A stretch of DNA of 64,000 bases, taken from NCBI GenBank assembly GCA_009746045.1, contig RPFO01000123.1, forward strand, positions 872,524 through 936,523. The letters are read 5' to 3'. Positions 23,530-34,700 of this stretch are shown piece by piece (the stretch's first letter is position 1; the number at the start of each line of letters is the position of its first letter). Below the pieces are notes generated by a model. The model saw nothing but the letters and a program-made list of their open reading frames with translations. It was not told where the DNA came from and searched no databases. The stretch is from Mesostigma viride (lineage: Eukaryota; Streptophyta; Mesostigmatophyceae; Mesostigmatales; Mesostigmataceae). A program made the translations under genes and the position numbers.

Positions 23530-24105
23530 TGCCGGCTCAATGTGTGTACACATGTACATGGTTAAATATGGCTAAGGCATCAGCTGGTATATAGGGCCTG
23601 TAGTAGGCGTACATGGACATGGCCACGGTCTATCTATTCTACACTACTACTGCTGTATAATCCCCTAACTAAGCTGGGGTGTCAGGGGTCGCTGGGGCCA
23701 CGGGGGTCGCTTGCCAGGGCTTGTTGTGGCCGACGTAGATGGCCGCCCCCTTCCAGTACACCGGCTTGGCGGCTTCCCCGCCGCAATCTGCATGCCGGAG
23801 CCGGAGGTAGGTCGGCCGTAGCTCCCGTCGCCGTTGTTGCTGCGCCAGGGTCAAGTCGTCGTCCAAGGTGGAGTGAGTCATCTCAGAGCCGCTTGCGGCG
23901 TCGGAGAAACGAAATCTTCAGTGTCTGGACGCCGGGTTCTCAAAGATGAGAAGAAGCGGGGGCGCCCCTGCCTTACCCCGCGCGCGGGGAAGGCGGTGGG
24001 CGACCAGCTTGATCTCACCAAGGATTTTGCTCTCAAACGCCTAGGCAAGCTTCTCGGAATTCTCACCTTCCACCACGTCGAAGTTCTTGACGATGACGTT
24101 AACCC
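23530..24105 (-). mobile_element. Half-LINE fragment: 3' UTR start and ORF1 C terminus
   Basis: The minus strand contains LTLAQQQRRRELRPTYLRLR (about 23,800-23,860) and the upstream RARGKAG segment, in broken frames. The 3' UTR follows (GTACATGGACATGGCCACGG in inverted form). It is abutted to the 5' end of the copy on its left, so the two fragments may derive from separate insertions. Confidence 0.75.
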
Positions 24106-24124
24106 CAGAAGCCATGCCCTATAG

Positions 24125-24353
24125 CCATTGTTTAGTTAGCCATGATGATCTCCGGAGGAATACCTCCGCCACAAGCAGGACCCCCAGAAGCCCAAGGTGT
24201 ACTGGAGGGGCGGGGACCTGCATGATGATCAACCACAAGATGTGGACGCCCCCTGCGGGCTAGAATAGCTTGTGTAATAGCCCTATAGCTTTGTTGGCGT
24301 CTTTGTATCAAGGATGCCCTAGCCTTTGTATAGCCATGATGATCTTCCACCCC
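24125..24353 (+). mobile_element. Fragment of a third ORF1 type, with 3' end
   Basis: The plus strand matches 40,430-40,560: CTCCGCCACAAGCAGGACCC, then CAGAAGCCCAAGGTGTACTG and AACCACAAGATGTGGACGCC. This is the C-terminal end of an ORF1 that is related to, but distinct from, that of the half-LINEs. It ends with CTTCCACCCCATT directly before the (GAAT)n block, so the block is probably the expanded tail of this element. Confidence 0.65.
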
Positions 24354-25476
24354 ATTGAATGAATGAATGAATGAATGAATGAATGAATGAATGAATGAAT
24401 GAATGAATGAATGAATGAATGAATGAATGAATGAATGAATGAATGAATGAATGAATGAATGAATGAATGAATGAATGAATGAATGAATGAATGAATGAAT
24501 GAATGAATGAATGAATGAATGAATGAATGAATGAATGAATGAATGAATGAATGAATGAATGAATGAATGAATGAATGAATGAATGAATGAATGAATGAAT
24601 GAATGAATGAATGAATGAATGAATGAATGAATGAATGAATGAATGAATGAATGAATGAATGAATGAATGAATGAATGAATGAATGAATGAATGAATGAAT
24701 GAATGAATGAATGAATGAATGAATGAATGAATGAATGAATGAATGAATGAATGAATGAATGAATGAATGAATGAATGAATGAATGAATGAATGAATGAAT
24801 GAATGAATGAATGAATGAATGAATGAATGAATGAATGAATGAATGAATGAATGAATGAATGAATGAATGAATGAATGAATGAATGAATGAATGAATGAAT
24901 GAATGAATGAATGAATGAATGAATGAATGAATGAATGAATGAATGAATGAATGAATGAATGAATGAATGAATGAATGAATGAATGAATGAATGAATGAAT
25001 GAATGAATGAATGAATGAATGAATGAATGAATGAATGAATGAATGAATGAATGAATGAATGAATGAATGAATGAATGAATGAATGAATGAATGAATGAAT
25101 GAATGAATGAATGAATGAATGAATGAATGAATGAATGAATGAATGAATGAATGAATGAATGAATGAATGAATGAATGAATGAATGAATGAATGAATGAAT
25201 GAATGAATGAATGAATGAATGAATGAATGAATGAATGAATGAATGAATGAATGAATGAATGAATGAATGAATGAATGAATGAATGAATGAATGAATGAAT
25301 GAATGAATGAATGAATGAATGAATGAATGAATGAATGAATGAATGAATGAATGAATGAATGAATGAATGAATGAATGAATGAATGAATGAATGAATGAAT
25401 GAATGAATGAATGAATGAATGAATGAATGAATGAATGAATGAATGAATGAATGAATGAATGAATGAATGAATGAAT
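24354..25476. repeat. (GAAT)n microsatellite, about 280 perfect copies
   Basis: The stretch is an uninterrupted run of GAAT for about 1,120 bp with no variant seen by eye, ending in (TAAT)n at 25,475-25,492. It lies between two LINE 3' ends in opposite orientation. Tetranucleotide tails of this kind end the LINE-type elements in this window, so it probably grew from such a tail. The exact length could be an assembly artefact. Confidence 0.95.
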
Positions 25477-26100
25477 TAATTAATTAATTATAGTAACATA
25501 ACTCCGTTGGGAGTATATGTAGCACATATCCCAGAGAAGGGGCATATGGCCTATCAAGGAGACAACCAGCGCAGGCCAGAAATCGGGAGAATCCGGACCA
25601 TGGTAGCTCAAGCATGCCGTTATCTAATTGTCCGCGTGTTCGAGTCGTTCAGGATGATGAATATGAATGGTGATGGAAATGTGTAGACTTGTGCATTGAA
25701 ATTATGGCTGGCTTACGTGTAGAGCGACTAGATGACCTAGACGGTGGGGCCGGAAACAGCTTGCTTGATCAGGGCGTGTGTTAATTCGAGCCTAACTGGC
25801 CGGGAGTGTCTAGTGATGAGCACCATTGCTGCGATCGCTCTCCCACCATTTACGACGAAATACTACCCGCAAATGGAAAACCACTGAAAAGGTCTAGCTA
25901 GTCTGTCATTACGTTAGCCATGCCATGATTCCAAACGTCCAAGAACTGCACACGGTGCAAAGGCGAAAATCCGGAGGACAGCACAAGTTTTCAAATGTGC
26001 GGCAGGAACCAAAAGCCCGCGTATGCCAGAAAACATCGTGTTGCTGCAGCGACGCGACGATGTGGACAACGAATCCAGTGCCAAGCTCGGAACGGCCGCA
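25477..26100 (-). mobile_element. Repeat family C, minus copy (arm of a large inverted repeat)
   Basis: On the minus strand it ends with the hairpin ACTCCCAACGGAGT and (TAAT)n. Its body (CAAGGAGACAACCAGCGCAG, ATTATGGCTGGCTTACG, GACCTAGACGGTGGGGCCGG on the plus strand) matches 29,500-30,085 in the opposite orientation and 40,085-40,330 in the same orientation. No coding capacity is clear. Its 3' end matches that of the half-LINEs, so it may be a non-autonomous passenger of the same machinery. Confidence 0.75.
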
Positions 26101-26373
26101 GAGGAGATCTGGCATCACAGGGTTCAGATGTGCAGAGATACTACGCGATCCAGACTGTCAGTGCACGACCTGTTTGTAGAGCTTGTGCCAACTGATGAAG
26201 GGGCCTGCAGCACCGAACAGATGTGGGTGACGTTGCAAAAAACACCGGACTTGACGGAGCATAATCAGTGTCTCGGTCATGTAGTCTTTGACCAACAAAC
26301 GATGCAAGAGTTCAACAAGAGTCGTGCTGATATAAGAACAAAGACGGGAAAAACGATGCAACTGACTAATTAA
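26023..26373 (+). other. Open frame of 116 codons, protein-like, unidentified
   Basis: An ATG at 26,023 opens a frame ending in TAA at 26,371-26,373. The first 25 codons overlap repeat family C. The rest is unique in the window and looks protein-like (EEIWHHRVQMCRDTTRSRL, VFDQQTMQEFNKSRADIRTK). I know no matching family. It could be a captured gene piece or chance. Confidence 0.3.
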
Positions 26374-26489
26374 GAACAACACCATATTTAATTGCTGTGG
26401 CGGGAAAGGAGACTGTGAATATCGGGGTAGCGAATAAAAGGAATTTGCTGATGTTTAGGATCCTTGCGCTTATCATAGACAGCCGTACG

Positions 26490-28050
26490 CCAGCCCTTCT
26501 TGTTATGGGTAATGTTAAGATCGAGGCCTATAATACATTCTAAGCTACTTCCTGCAAGGGTGGGAATGTAAACGACACAGTCGACACTTGCTCTGGGTGC
26601 ACCAAGGGCACCTGCATGCACCCCCCGTTGCAGTCTCAAGCTCAACCCAACTAAGGGGAGCCTATCGTGTGGGGGGAAGATCATCATGGATATACAAGAG
26701 CTAGAGCGTGACATCTCAGCAGAGTGCAGCTCTCTGCATGGGCACTTGTAACATAACTACATAAAGCTAGGCATCATCTGGAGTGTGGCACATCATAGGC
26801 ACACATGTACATGACTAAATAATGCTCATGCAGCAGCTGGTATAGTGCCTGTAGGACTGGCGTACATGGACATGGCCACGGTCTATCTATTCTACACTAC
26901 TACTGCTGTATTCCCCTAAATTAATTAATTATTTAGACTCGTGCTCCTGTAACTTGGGGAGTCACGGAGCATTAACCCCGATGGATGGATGGATGGGTGC
27001 AAACAGTCCTACCGGTCTACTCTATCTACATAAGCTACCTACAACATCTATCTAACAGCATTCTAACTACAACATCGATCTAGACAGCCTCATGCTGCCC
27101 TACTGAGGGGAGCTGGCTGGCGTGCCTCCCGCGGGTTTGCACACGGAGGCGCTTCCCCACAGGGGGGGCTCGTTGTCCTCTATGACCTGGGCCCACTTGG
27201 CCTTGTCCATCATCTTCTTCCAAATCACGGAGAGGCCTATGCCCCCCATGTCCTCTACTAGTTGTTCTTTGAAGGTGCGGGCCTTGCGGCGTCTCTATTC
27301 CCCTAAGCTGGGGCGTCTGGAGTCGCTGGCCGGGGCCGCGGGGGTCGCATGCCAGGGCTTGTGGCCGACGTAGATGGCCGCCCCCTTCCAGTACACCGGC
27401 TGCCCTGCCTTGGTCTGCCGGAGCTGGAGGTAGGTCGGCCATAGCTCCCGTCGCTGTTGTTGCTGCGCAGGGTCAAGTCGTCGTCCAGGGTGAAGTGAGT
27501 CTTCTCGAGCCGCTTGCGGCGTCGGAGAAACGAAATCTTGTCCGCCGGTGTCTTAAAGGTGAGAAGGAGCGGGGGCGCCCCTGCCTTACCCCGCGCGCGG
27601 GGAAGGCGGTGGGCGACCAGCTAGCTCGATCTCACCAGTAAGGCCCGATGCGACCAAGAATTTCTCTCTCAAACGCACGTGCAAGCTTCTCGGAATTCTC
27701 ACCTTCCTCCACGTCGAAGTGCTTGACGATGACGTTGAGGCTGCGCTTGGCGAGCTCGACCTCCGCGAGGAGGCCGAGCGTCTGCTGCTGTCCAGAGCTG
27801 TGCTGAGTGCGACGGCGGAGGCGGTGTCCAGAGGTGGTGTGCTGCTTAAGCATGTCCGCCCAGGTCGGGATGGGAGGAGCATCGCCAGCCAGGCCAGCTG
27901 GGGCGCGGGCTTGGCGGCAATGTCCTTCACCACCTGGGCGGTGAGGCCTGGGGTGTTTTGCAGGACCTCGATGGCAATGGCATTGTCCTAGTAATTCCGG
28001 TTAAGGTGCTGGTCGATGTCGCGGAGCTGGGCGGTGATGGAGTCCACCCC
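26490..28050 (-). mobile_element. Half-LINE copy: 3' UTR plus ORF1 C-terminal half, split by LINE-A
   Basis: The 3' UTR occupies about 26,490-26,919, and the ORF1 C-terminal half resumes at 27,296 and runs to about 28,050 on the minus strand. It includes an inverted GTGTACTGGAAGGGGGCGGC, the QQQ-rich WPTYLQL region and the RARGKAG region. The break is a LINE-A insertion at 26,920-27,295 with a duplicated TATTCCCCTAA. The ORF1 is frameshifted in several places. Confidence 0.8.
26920..27295 (-). mobile_element. 5'-truncated LINE-A copy, TSD TATTCCCCTAA
   Basis: The insert is flanked by an 11-bp duplication at 26,909-26,919 and 27,296-27,306. Read on the minus strand it starts with the end of ORF2 (KEQLVEDMGG... 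DKAKWAQVIEDNE), then the 3' UTR (CCATCCATCCATC in sense), a hairpin region related to ACTCCCCAACGGGAGT, and a (TAAT)n tail of four repeats. The target is the end of a half-LINE ORF1. This is the standard structure of target-primed reverse transcription with 5' truncation. Confidence 0.9.
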
Positions 28051-28089
28051 ATGACAGGCCTTAATTGAGCTCTGAGAGATCGTGGCACC

Positions 28090-28200
28090 TGGTGCAGGTG
28101 CCCTTGGTGCACCTAGAGCAAGTATCGTTTACATCCCCACCCTTGCAGGGTGGGCCCAGAATGTCATATGCCCCTTCTCTGGGATTAAAAAATTAAATTA
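28090..28200 (+). mobile_element. Half-LINE 3' UTR fragment and inverted LINE-B tail
   Basis: The plus strand reads GGTGCAGGTGCCCTTGGTGC, then CACCCTTGCAGGGTGGG and CATATGCCCCTTCTCTGGG, as at 43,420-43,530. It is directly followed by an inverted (AATTT)n-type tail and GCCTCTG. Confidence 0.65.
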
Positions 28201-29458
28201 AATTATAACATGCCTCTGTAGGCAGTATTGCGGACTGCGGAGGGCACCACTCCACCATTCCCCCTTCACCACGGGGTGTGGCAAGGTTACATGTCCTGTC
28301 CCCATACCTGTTCATTATTGTCGTGGATCACGTCATGCGCCGGGCACGTGCGCGCTTTACTGCTCTTAAGGGGTTTGAGCCAGGCTTGGACATCCTTAAC
28401 GTGAAAGAGCACGGCGGGGTTAGACCTGGTTACCGCCTTGCCGACCTGATTTATGCGGATGATACCACCCTCATCGAGAGCCCCGAGCACATTCAGACCT
28501 GGCATGGCTGGACTGCCTGGGCCTGGAGGCGCGGGCGGTGGGGCTGGAGATTAGTGTCAAAACTGAGGCGATGGTGATAGGGGCATCCAGTCAACCACCG
28601 TTGCCGCGCCTGCTCGACGGGACGGAGGTCCCGTTCCGCGACCGCTTCAAGCTGTTGGGGAGCTGGCTTCCTGACACCGCCGACGATGTGGACACCCGCA
28701 TCGGCCTTGCCTGGGCCAAGCTCCGTTCGCTTACACCTTACTGGCGCTCGAAAGGCCTGGACGGGCACCGCAAGCGCATGCTCTTCAAGGTCCTCGTCCT
28801 CACGGTGCTCACGTATGGCGCCGAGGCGTGGACCCTCCCACCCAAACTGGCAGCTCGGCTCGACGGCACCGTTTACAGGATGCTCCGGCAGGTCCTTAAC
28901 GTAGGTTTTTCCGAGCGTCCGTCATCAGAGTCTTTGTATCATGGCATGCCTCGTGTTTCGGACGAGATTAGGCAGCGTAGGATAGCATTTGTAGGACACC
29001 TTGCCCGCACCAGCCAGGTCGACACCACCCTTGGTCTGGCCGGCCCCCAGCGGCTTGGACAGCCAGGGCGGCACATTTTGACCTGGCCTGGCCCCGCGGA
29101 CATTCCCAAAAGGGTAAGGAAACCTGTCACCAACTACGTTCAGATGTTGCTGGACGACCTAGTGGTCCCAGCCCAGTTTGAGCACCGCATCCACTCTCTC
29201 TCCCGTCTTTGGACTGTCATGCAGGACAAGACGCGGTGGAAGAAGATTGTCAAGGCGCACACGCCCGACCCTGTGGGCAAGCCACCTCCCCCCAAGCGGA
29301 GGAGGCGTTTTGATGAGTAGTGTAGGTAGGATTTTCTAGATAGAGTTAGGATAGTTCGATCACGCGGCTTCCCTCCACCCCATCCATCATGAAATATGTG
29401 CTACATGACCTCCCCACGGAGGCACATGTGTTATAATTTAATTTAATTTAATTTAATG
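28200..29458 (+). mobile_element. LINE-B, 5'-truncated copy with 3' half of ORF2
   Basis: The reverse transcriptase part begins at about 28,265 with HHGVWQGYM and PYLFIIVVDHVM. The catalytic motif YADDTT lies at about 28,452-28,470. One frameshift near 28,510-28,540 is followed by a long open frame, 28,538-29,320 (GLEISVKTEAMVIG... LTVLTYGAEAWTLPPK... RQRRIAFVGHLART), ending in PKRRRRFDE and TAG. The 3' UTR is short (about 130 bp). It ends with a hairpin CCTCCCCACGGAGG and an (AATTT)n tail at about 29,435-29,458. The C-terminal order (thumb-like region, then GAEAWTL, then the GHLART motif) is common to RTE/Jockey/L1-type LINEs. I do not assign a clade. Confidence 0.88.
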
Positions 29459-30085
29459 CCTCTGTGCTTCTCTGGGATACGTGCTACATATACTCCCAAC
29501 GGAGTTATGAGCTTGGCACTGGATTCGTTGTCCACATCGTCGCGTCGCTGCCGCAACACGATGTTTTCTGGCATCCGCGGGCTTTTGGTTCCCGCCGCAC
29601 ATTTGAAAGTGCTGTCCTCCGGCTTTTTGCCTTTGCACCGTGTGCAGTTCTTGGACGTTTGGAATCATGGCATGGCTAACGTGATGACTGACTAGCTAGA
29701 CCTTTTCAGTGGTTTTCCATTTGCGGGTATTTCCTCGTAAATGGTGGGAGAGCGATCGCAGCAATGGTGCTCACCGCTAGACACTCCCGGCCAGTTAGGC
29801 TCGAAACACACGCCCTGATCAAGCATGCTGTTTCCGGCCCCACCGTCTAGGTCATCTAGTCGCTCCACACGTAAGCCAGCCATAATTTCAATGCACAAGG
29901 ATACACATTTCCATCACCATTCATCTTCATCATCCTGAACGACTCGAAAACGCGGAAAAGATAACGGCAGGCTCGAGCTACCATGGTCCGGATTCTCCCG
30001 ATTTCTGGCCTGCGCTGGTTGTCTCTTTGATACTCCCAACGGAGTTATGTTCCTAATTAATTAATTAATTAATTAATTAATGGCA
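29459..30085 (+). mobile_element. Repeat family C, plus copy
   Basis: This is the inverted counterpart of 25,477-26,100. It ends with GATACTCCCAACGGAGTTATG and (TAAT)n at about 30,054-30,080. The beginning (29,510-29,660) is the inverted copy of 25,905-26,095. It forms a large inverted repeat with the left copy, with arms of about 600 bp separated by about 3.4 kb. Confidence 0.75.
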
Positions 30086-31793
30086 TGCCCATGCGTATGA
30101 CACACAAGTCCTTTATAAACCAATTAGGGAGGGCGCCCTAGCTTCTCTCACTGCCCTAAGTGGGCCCAGGCCACAGTCATTGATGATATTCTTTGTCAAA
30201 TAAATTTATTGATGGTGGTTCAAGTAAATAATATCATTTCAAATGCTGGTCATTATGCGCAACCAATTTGTTTGCCCCTTGGTGCCCTCACATGGCATCT
30301 CGGTTACAATAAACCAAGCAAGACTCAGGTTGCACCATTTATTTAACACCAAACATGGTGGGAAAGATTTCCCCACCTCTATACCCGTGTTTTTCACGAA
30401 TAGCTTGCCACATTAAAGAATGGACTTCTATACGATCACTTTGCAGAAATATCGCATTTCTTGATGGCAACAAGCAGCCAAACCACTTGGCAGTAACTAG
30501 AAAGCAAGCCCTGTGCTGGTTGTCATACATACAAATGCTGGACTATGAAAAAACCAACCAAATCTCATGCACGCACATCACCCTCAGCCCATCTGTACGC
30601 AATCCTACACGCTATCCTACAGGTAGCCAAGACGACAGCATCTTGATGAGGCAAACAATCACGTTGTACCGTACAAGCTACCCTAGCAACACCCTGCAGG
30701 GTCATGATGATGTGACACCCACCACCGGCTCTCATGCCTGGATGGTTGGCTGCGGGTCGCGCAAGCACGTCGAGGCTTGTGGAGCGTGCCAGCTCTCATA
30801 ATGCCATACGTGTCACATCCCGTTGGCCACACATGCAGGCGGCGGTCCGATCAGGAGCCTGCCTTGAGCACAGCCTGTGTCAGCAGCGACACCGGGCCCC
30901 GGAAATGGACAACCAGGTGGGGGAGGTGGTTGCGTTTGAGTGCCGAGGGATTCACCCCGTGGCCCAACAGACAACCGCCAACATGTGGCATCAAGCCAGC
31001 ATCACCCGTACAGACTAGCCTGGTTTGCAAAAAGCAGAGGCCCGCCCGACTGGGCCTTAAAGACGCGATGGCTTATGCACCTGTGCTGGGCCTCCCATGA
31101 TAGTGCCAGACAAGAACAGCTTCCACTCGCGGAATAGTGTGCAGGGATTCAACGGGAACGCGGGTAACTAGGATACCCTGAGATAACGGGTCAGCCAGAC
31201 TGCCTCCTGCATGGGTGGGGCGTGGCGGCTGAAATGACCTGCGTGGCGATAGCTGCACAGACCCCGGTAGCTCCTGCCCACGGCTGTTATGGGATCCTTA
31301 GTGGACGAGAGGCTTATGGGGGGATGCGAAAAAACCCAGAATGGGAAGACTTTTCAAAAAATAGGGAAAAGAGACATTGGAAAGCGAATACACACTACCC
31401 TCGCCAGCAAGGCATGTTAGAAGAGACGTACAAGGGACTTTGGACAAGAAAGAAACACAACGATATGCATGCGCAAGAGGCAACCACAGAAACGATCACT
31501 CATCAATCTTGTTAAAAGGATACATATTTCCTGCAGCTAGCCAGAACCACGTCAAGCGAAACAAGCGCGAGAAGGAATAACATATAGCTCGTCACCCACC
31601 TGTGTTTGCGAGGGGCCTGCAAGCAGGACGCGACCCACCCCAGGCCCGGTGCATGGCACGCCCATCGGCCAGGGCTCACACTGGCACACTGCTCCGAATG
31701 GGTCGTGGGACAACCCGTCGCTGCTACGTGGGCAGCAAGGGTAGCACCGGGCGGGGTGGGGCCGGCCTGCTTGCAGCCCGGGCATGCCGTGCA
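30086..31793. other. No gene recognised; includes downstream region of cyclin T
   Basis: This stretch lies 3' of the minus-strand cyclin T gene. The part next to 31,793 should hold its 3' UTR. An open plus frame at 30,355-30,801 (148 codons) has no recognisable similarity and a composition unlike a protein. I see no other feature. Confidence 0.5.
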
Positions 31794-34700
31794 TCAGCTC
31801 GCGGAGTCGTGTCCCACCACCGCCATACGGGGCACCTTGGCCTGTGGCGAGGGCAGGGGGGAGTGCTCCCGTGGCCGTGAGGACTTGGCGTGCGCCGTCG
31901 GCGGTGACAGCGCCGAGGGCGCCACACTGCGGTCCTGGCTGCGGTGGGTGCCGCCGTTGGCTGCCGAGGTGCCTCCCTCGCCCGTGGCGTGCGGCACCCT
32001 GTGATGGTGGTGATGGGAGTGCTTATGGTGCGAGTGGTGGTGGCCGTGATGGCCTCCTCCACCGCCTCTGGCCCGCTCCTGGTTTCTCTCATGTACGATG
32101 CCGTCCCCATGCTCCTTACCACCACCACCACCACCACGACCACCACCACCACCACCACCACCACCATCACCACCACCACTACCACCACCACCGCCGCCGC
32201 CGCCGCCACAACCGCCATTTGCGCCATCACGCCCAGCCTTGCTGGCGCCTGCCACAGGGCCGTTGGCCACCTGGTCCGTGGCAGCCCCAGCGTCAACCTC
32301 CCCACGCAGAGGCGCCGCTGGCCGCGCCTCACCCTCCTCCGCCCCCCCCATCAGTTCCTGCATCTCCTGCCGCGCGAGGTCCTCCTCCGTCCACTCCGGG
32401 CGCGCCTGACACGCAGGTGCCCCTGGGTCTGCCTCGGCCGCCGCCGCCCTGGCTGCACGCGCCGCCATGGCCTTGAGCCGAATGGCCTCGGCATCTGGAA
32501 GCACGGGGACAGACGCTAGCTGTGCGCCTGCGCCCCCGCTGGCCCCATCCGCGTGCCCGTTCCCATCCTCAGGTTTCACCCGCACCGCGCGCGTGGCTTG
32601 TACAGGCGCGTGCTGGCTGCCCTCCGCTTGCGGGCCCACCACCGTGCGCACTGTGGCGCCCAGGCCAGAGCCATCAGGCGGCGGCAGCTGCTTAGGCGGC
32701 TGGGAGGGCGCTGGCTTGGCCTGCGGCCTGGCCTGTGGCTTGGCCTGCGCCTTGGGGTCGGTAGTCTCGTACAGGTCCAGCATGAGCTTGCCAACCTCTG
32801 CACAACCACACCGGTGGTTGGGGAGTGCAGCAAGGGGCACCATGGGAGCCAGGAGACGGGGGGAGCAAGAGGCGCAGGTAAGGGAAAGGCCGGGGGGTGC
32901 AAGAGGCAGAGGAAAGGGAAAGGCGGGGTAAAGCGAGAGACGGAGGACGGAAGGGAAAGGCAAGGAAGGTGAGGGGAAGGTGAGGGGAAGGTGAGGGGAA
33001 GGTGAGGGGAAGGCGACGCCTGCCTGCGTGCATGTGGCCGGCAAAACACGTGTGTGTGCATGTGGCATGGCACGCTTGCTGCGCCCATGCTGAAACAGGG
33101 ACAAGTGGGATTGATGGCGCGGCGGCACCGGTGGCTAGGGCACGGCGATGGCAGCAACATGGCCAAACCCCATGCGCTGCACGTCGGCCGCCGGCTGCAC
33201 ACGAAGGGTCTACGGCTCTCCTGGTTCTGCACAAGCACACACAGAAACAACTTGCCCCATTATTTTTCAAACATCCTTGCCCAATGGATGGTACAGCCTT
33301 GGGCCATGGCACCACAGCGGCTAACACCCAACAGGATTATTGCCCGTAAGACACCATACATAGCGACCAAATATTAAGTTATTGCACATGTTCGCAGTCC
33401 CAATGCTTCACTCTGCCATGAGGGTGGCGCACCGCTGCCACTCACCCGCCATGGGAAAGGGTACCGTAGGGTTTTCTACTTCCGGCGCGTAGGGCATGGG
33501 CGCGGAACGCACCGTCCAGCCGTTGCGGGTTGACGCGCGCGGTCTCGGCCCACGTCCGCAGGCTGGGCAGGCGGATCTTGAGGAACTTGAGCGCCAGGTA
33601 GATGGCGCCCATCGCAATCTCGTACGGATTGAACATCAGGCAAAGGGAGGTGCGCAGGCTGGGGGTCGAGGAGGGGGAACCGTGGGAATGAGGACGGCAG
33701 AGAGAGGTAAACCAGGAAGGGGGGCAGAAGAAGGGAAGGGGTACAGGGGAAGAAGGATGGCACGGGGAAGTGGGGGCCATGGTGACGCACGGGGCAGGGG
33801 AACACGGTACGCAAACCAAGGTCAGGGACGTAGCACACAGCACCAATGTGCGCGTCCATGTATTACATAACGGGCGCACCTGGTTCGCCGTGGCACAAAC
33901 ATGGGATGGCACCGCCACACTCCAGCGTGCAGAGAACCGTATGCTGGCAGCAGCACCTCACTACCACCCGCCGGCAGCACGCCACAGGCACGAGGCAAGG
34001 GTGAGCTCTCGGCAAAAGGCAGGCAGGGCACTGACCCATGTGATTGCGTCACCGAGGGGCAATCACACATCTTGCCAGCAACTAGGTAACTTGCCAGCGA
34101 GGTCCACCGTGGACCCTCCCACAAACCCCACTCTGCCCCCCCCGCCCCGTGTGCCTCCACAGGGCGAGGGTACCCAGCCGGGGGAGGCAACGTAGGGCAC
34201 GCCTTGGCTCACCTGCTGTACTACATCAGGTGCGCCTGCGCTGCATTAAATGTGTGCATTCCAGGCACAAGACAGCTGCACCACCACGGGGGTCCACAAG
34301 CGCTGGTCCTAGCCTGGCGCCCACTGTCATTGCCAGATCGGAACCATTTGTCGGACACATGTTGCCTACCTGCGCCGACCAACCTGGGCCCCCTATCGGA
34401 GCAGACTTGCGCACCTGTCGTGCAGAAGGTTTGCGTACCTGTCGTTGACAAAGTTCCAGCTGGCCTGCGCCAGCTTTGACGAGCTTTCCTGCGCCGCTTC
34501 GCTGCTGCCGCCCGGCTTCTTGAGGCACGCGCGCACCTTCTCCAGCACAAACTTGTACGGGTGCGTGATGTTCAGGTCAAAGCCGAGCGTCTGCAGCAGG
34601 ATGCGCTCGTTACTCAGTATGATGTCCTTGAGCTTCTCAAACTCCTCCTGCAGAGGACGTCACGCAGAGGAAATATAAACATACAAGAAAACATAGGTAA

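Noticed and set aside
30355-30801. Plus-strand frame of 148 codons
   Set aside because: Composition and lack of motifs look random. The region is the expected downstream flank of cyclin T.
32098-32519. Plus-strand frames with poly-Pro/Thr over the cyclin T last exon
   Set aside because: They are antisense readings of the Gly- and His-coding triplet repeats of cyclin T.
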